DNA of 19,239 nucleotides, taken from positions 1 to 19,239 of the forward strand of contig DATBMY010000125.1 in the NCBI GenBank assembly GCA_036554605.1, read 5' to 3'. This DNA comes from DATBMY01 sp036554605 (GTDB lineage Bacteria > Acidobacteriota > Blastocatellia > UBA7656). The notes below the pieces were generated by a model. The model was given only the letters and a program-made list of their open reading frames with translations. It had not been told where the DNA came from and made no database searches. Position 1 is the stretch's first letter. Every line of letters begins with the position of its first letter. The position numbers were made by a program, and so were the translations under genes. Positions 17,410-19,239 of the stretch are shown in pieces.

Positions 17410-18420
17410 TTATTTAGCGGGCACTATCTGGAGGTTGCCGTTTCGCGTCGAGACCGAAACGACGGGCGCGCCCCCGATCTGTATGCGTTTCGGGCCGCGG
17501 GCGCTCGCTTGAACGACCTCGCCGCACTCGGGCAGCTTGCAATCGAGCGGCGCATACGAGGATGTCTCCGCCTCTATGCCCGAGCTGAACCCGGAAGGGA
17601 CTTGCAGGATGAGGCCGCCGTTTTCAGAGCGGGCTTCGAGCCTCTCTCCCTGCCATCCGCCTTCGGGCAGCTTGATGACCATGCCGCCGTTCTGGCTGTT
17701 GAGCGCGACCATGCCGCTGCCGCCCCTGAGCGAGATGCCGCCGTTGGCGGTCTTCGCGTTTACGCGCCCCTGCACGTCGTTGAGCGCGATGCCTCCGTTC
17801 TGGGCGAAGAGGTCTATCATTGATTCGGGGCCGCCGCTATCGCTAATGGCCACGCCGCCGTTTTGCGAGCGGGCCTCCACCTTGCCCGTCAGCCCGCGAA
17901 GCGCAACGCCGCCGTTATGCACGCGGGCCTCTACCGAAAGGTCGCGAGGGACCGATATGCGGAACTGGACGAACCAGCCGCCGCGGCCCGCCATCTCTTT
18001 TTCGGGACCGCGCGCCGATACCTTGCCGCCCGCCGTCGTAATCGCGAGCTGCTTGAGAATCGCCTGCGCTTCCTCTTCCGTATCCGCGTAGGCAATCTTG
18101 CAGGCGCGGACGACTATCTCCTGATTGTCCCATCCGCGTATCGATACTCCGCCGTTGCGACTTCCCTCCACGGCAAGCGCCTGTACCTGCGCGCTCGATA
18201 GCGTCACTTTCTCTTCATCCATCGCGCGCGCGTTATGCCCGTGAAACGATTGGTTGAACTGCCGCTGGCAATCGTCCTCATCGCTGTAGCGGTCAATATC
18301 TTTGTCGCGGCTGCGCTCGACCTCTCTGTCTCGATTGCGCTGGGCCTCGGATCCGGGCGCGTAAGCAGCCAGCGCCACGACGAGCGCCATCAGAAAAATG
18401 GTTGAAATCCTCTTAATCAT
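17410..18420 (-). CDS. Secreted DUF4097-type beta-repeat protein with NGG ladder
   Basis: A 336-residue exported protein. A signal peptide (1-26, ending SEAQ) is followed by a highly charged Arg/Asp/Glu linker (28-50) and a repetitive beta domain. Seven NGG motifs at 89, 169, 187, 208, 226, 244 and 267, plus NGN at 327, each precede a short hydrophobic strand such as GVALRG, GVAISD or GISLRG. Spacing is about 18-23 residues in the central part, as in a right-handed beta-helix or stacked-strand fold; this matches the DUF4097 / putative adhesin type. Cysteines at 51, 107, 294 and 299 could form disulfides. A predicted cell-surface or periplasmic role is inference. The ATG at 18420 is chosen (AGGAG eight bases upstream); a GTG at 18423 would add one residue. 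It begins 15 bp after the edge-cut permease stop. Confidence 0.85.
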   Translation of the reverse strand: MIKRISTIFLMALVVALAAYAPGSEAQRNRDREVERSRDKDIDRYSDEDDCQRQFNQSFHGHNARAMDEEKVTLSSAQVQALAVEGSRNGGVSIRGWDNQEIVVRACKIAYADTEEEAQAILKQLAITTAGGKVSARGPEKEMAGRGGWFVQFRISVPRDLSVEARVHNGGVALRGLTGKVEARSQNGGVAISDSGGPESMIDLFAQNGGIALNDVQGRVNAKTANGGISLRGGSGMVALNSQNGGMVIKLPEGGWQGERLEARSENGGLILQVPSGFSSGIEAETSSYAPLDCKLPECGEVVQASARGPKRIQIGGAPVVSVSTRNGNLQIVPAK

Positions 18421-18435
18421 CACGGGTCTCCTTTC

Positions 18436-19239
18436 TCATTCGTATCTTAAAGCGACCATGGGGTCAGTCCGTGTGGCGCGGCGCGCCGGGATGAAACAGG
18501 CTGCCAGAGCCACTCCCAGGACTACCGCCGATACTGTCAGAAATGTAACGGGATCGGTTGCGCTCACCCCGTAGAGCATGCTTTCGGCAAATCGCGTGAG
18601 CGCGTAAGCCGCGACCAGCCCGGCCGCGATTCCCGCGAGCGTGAGCGCGAGTCCCTGGCCGAGAATCATCTTCAGTATGTCGCGCCGCGACGCGCCGAGC
18701 GCCTGACGTATCCCGATCTCGTGCGTGCGCTCGGTGACCGAGTAGCTGATCACCCCGTATATGCCAACGGCCGCGAGCAATAGCGCGAGGGCGGCGAATA
18801 TGATCAGCAGCGTCATGTTGAAGCTGCGACGCGTGAGCGATTCGCGCATATAGTCGCGCATGGTCTTGACGTCAAAAATTGGGAGCGTCCTGTCGACCCT
18901 GAGCGCCTCGTCGCGCAGGACGGCGGCCAAGCGCTCAGGCTCAGATTGCGTGCGGACGACTGCGATCATAGAGCGCGGCAGCTCCTGGCCGAGCGGGTCT
19001 TGCAGGTAAGGGACGTAGCATTCGGCCACCGGCTCTTTCTGGTCCAGCCCTAATTGCTTTACGTCGCCCACGACGCCGATTATCTCGAGCGGGTCGCGCT
19101 GTTGCCCTTGCAGTATGATACGGCGGCCCAGCGGGCTTTCATTGGGAAAGTGACGGCGGGCGAACGTTTCGTTTATAACCACGACGTTTGGCGTCTCTTT
19201 CGTGTCGGTCAATTCGACATCGCGGCCCGCGATAAAGGG
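18436..19239 (-). CDS. ADOP-type orphan permease, C-terminal third (gene continues past the window)
   Basis: The frame is open to the right edge, where it reads PFIAGRDVELTDTKE, matching the PLIEGRFF region in the middle of the other permeases, so the first two thirds lie outside the window. The visible 267 residues contain VVINETFARRHFPNESPLGRR, the end of the second periplasmic part, the helix LLIIFAALALLLAAVGIYGV, the FtsX signature TERTHEIGIRQALGASRRDIL, two more helices and the C-terminus PARRATRTDPMVALRYE. Any start inside the window would be an artefact. It is the most upstream gene of the operon visible here; the operon promoter, and any regulator, must lie beyond 19239. Confidence 0.9.
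   Translation of the reverse strand, partial: PFIAGRDVELTDTKETPNVVVINETFARRHFPNESPLGRRIILQGQQRDPLEIIGVVGDVKQLGLDQKEPVAECYVPYLQDPLGQELPRSMIAVVRTQSEPERLAAVLRDEALRVDRTLPIFDVKTMRDYMRESLTRRSFNMTLLIIFAALALLLAAVGIYGVISYSVTERTHEIGIRQALGASRRDILKMILGQGLALTLAGIAAGLVAAYALTRFAESMLYGVSATDPVTFLTVSAVVLGVALAACFIPARRATRTDPMVALRYE

Overview
The window looks like a piece of an Acidobacteriota chromosome. DNA is GC-rich. The main argument is four paralogous MacB/FtsX-type permeases of about 800 residues, each with two FtsX domains and none with an ABC ATPase nearby. This is the ADOP (acidobacterial duplicated orphan permease) architecture, which forms large paralogous sets in that phylum. The phylum call is an inference from gene content; no rRNA or other marker is present. 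I saw no tRNA, rRNA, CRISPR array or transposase.

Left part (1-6662), ordinary metabolism and proteolysis. A two-gene unit on the minus strand encodes a Cys/Met-metabolism PLP enzyme (2299-3456) followed by a secreted S9 prolyl-oligopeptidase-type peptidase (140-2284). The peptidase stop codon lies inside an 8-nt tandem repeat (110-149). Divergent from this unit is a small secreted protein of unknown function (3629-4174), which converges on a secreted S33/TAP-type alpha/beta hydrolase (4199-5707). A 1-Cys peroxiredoxin (5966-6601) is divergent from the hydrolase and ends in a clear hairpin terminator. The 6663-6902 gap is filled by a chain of short hairpins built from recurring parts, a REP-like dispersed element; a related pair of hairpins lies at 22-72.

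Right part (6903-19239), one probable minus-strand operon more than 12 kb long that enters from beyond the right edge. In transcription order it reads: ADOP permease (cut by the edge), DUF4097-type NGG-repeat secreted protein, ADOP permease, long HEAT-repeat secreted protein, ADOP permease, ADOP permease, short HEAT-repeat secreted protein. Gaps are 15-41 bp except one of 148 bp at 17262-17409, which holds palindromes. Every soluble member has a signal peptide, so the operon appears to build an envelope assembly of orphan permeases plus repeat-protein scaffolds, with no energising ATPase in view.

The most interesting observation is that the two HEAT proteins share a distinctive N-terminal domain and differ almost exactly by two extra copies of a 96-residue (288-bp) three-HEAT supermodule. 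Together with the permeases and the NGG-ladder protein, this is the best candidate for an undescribed system in the window. No function can be assigned from the sequence alone.
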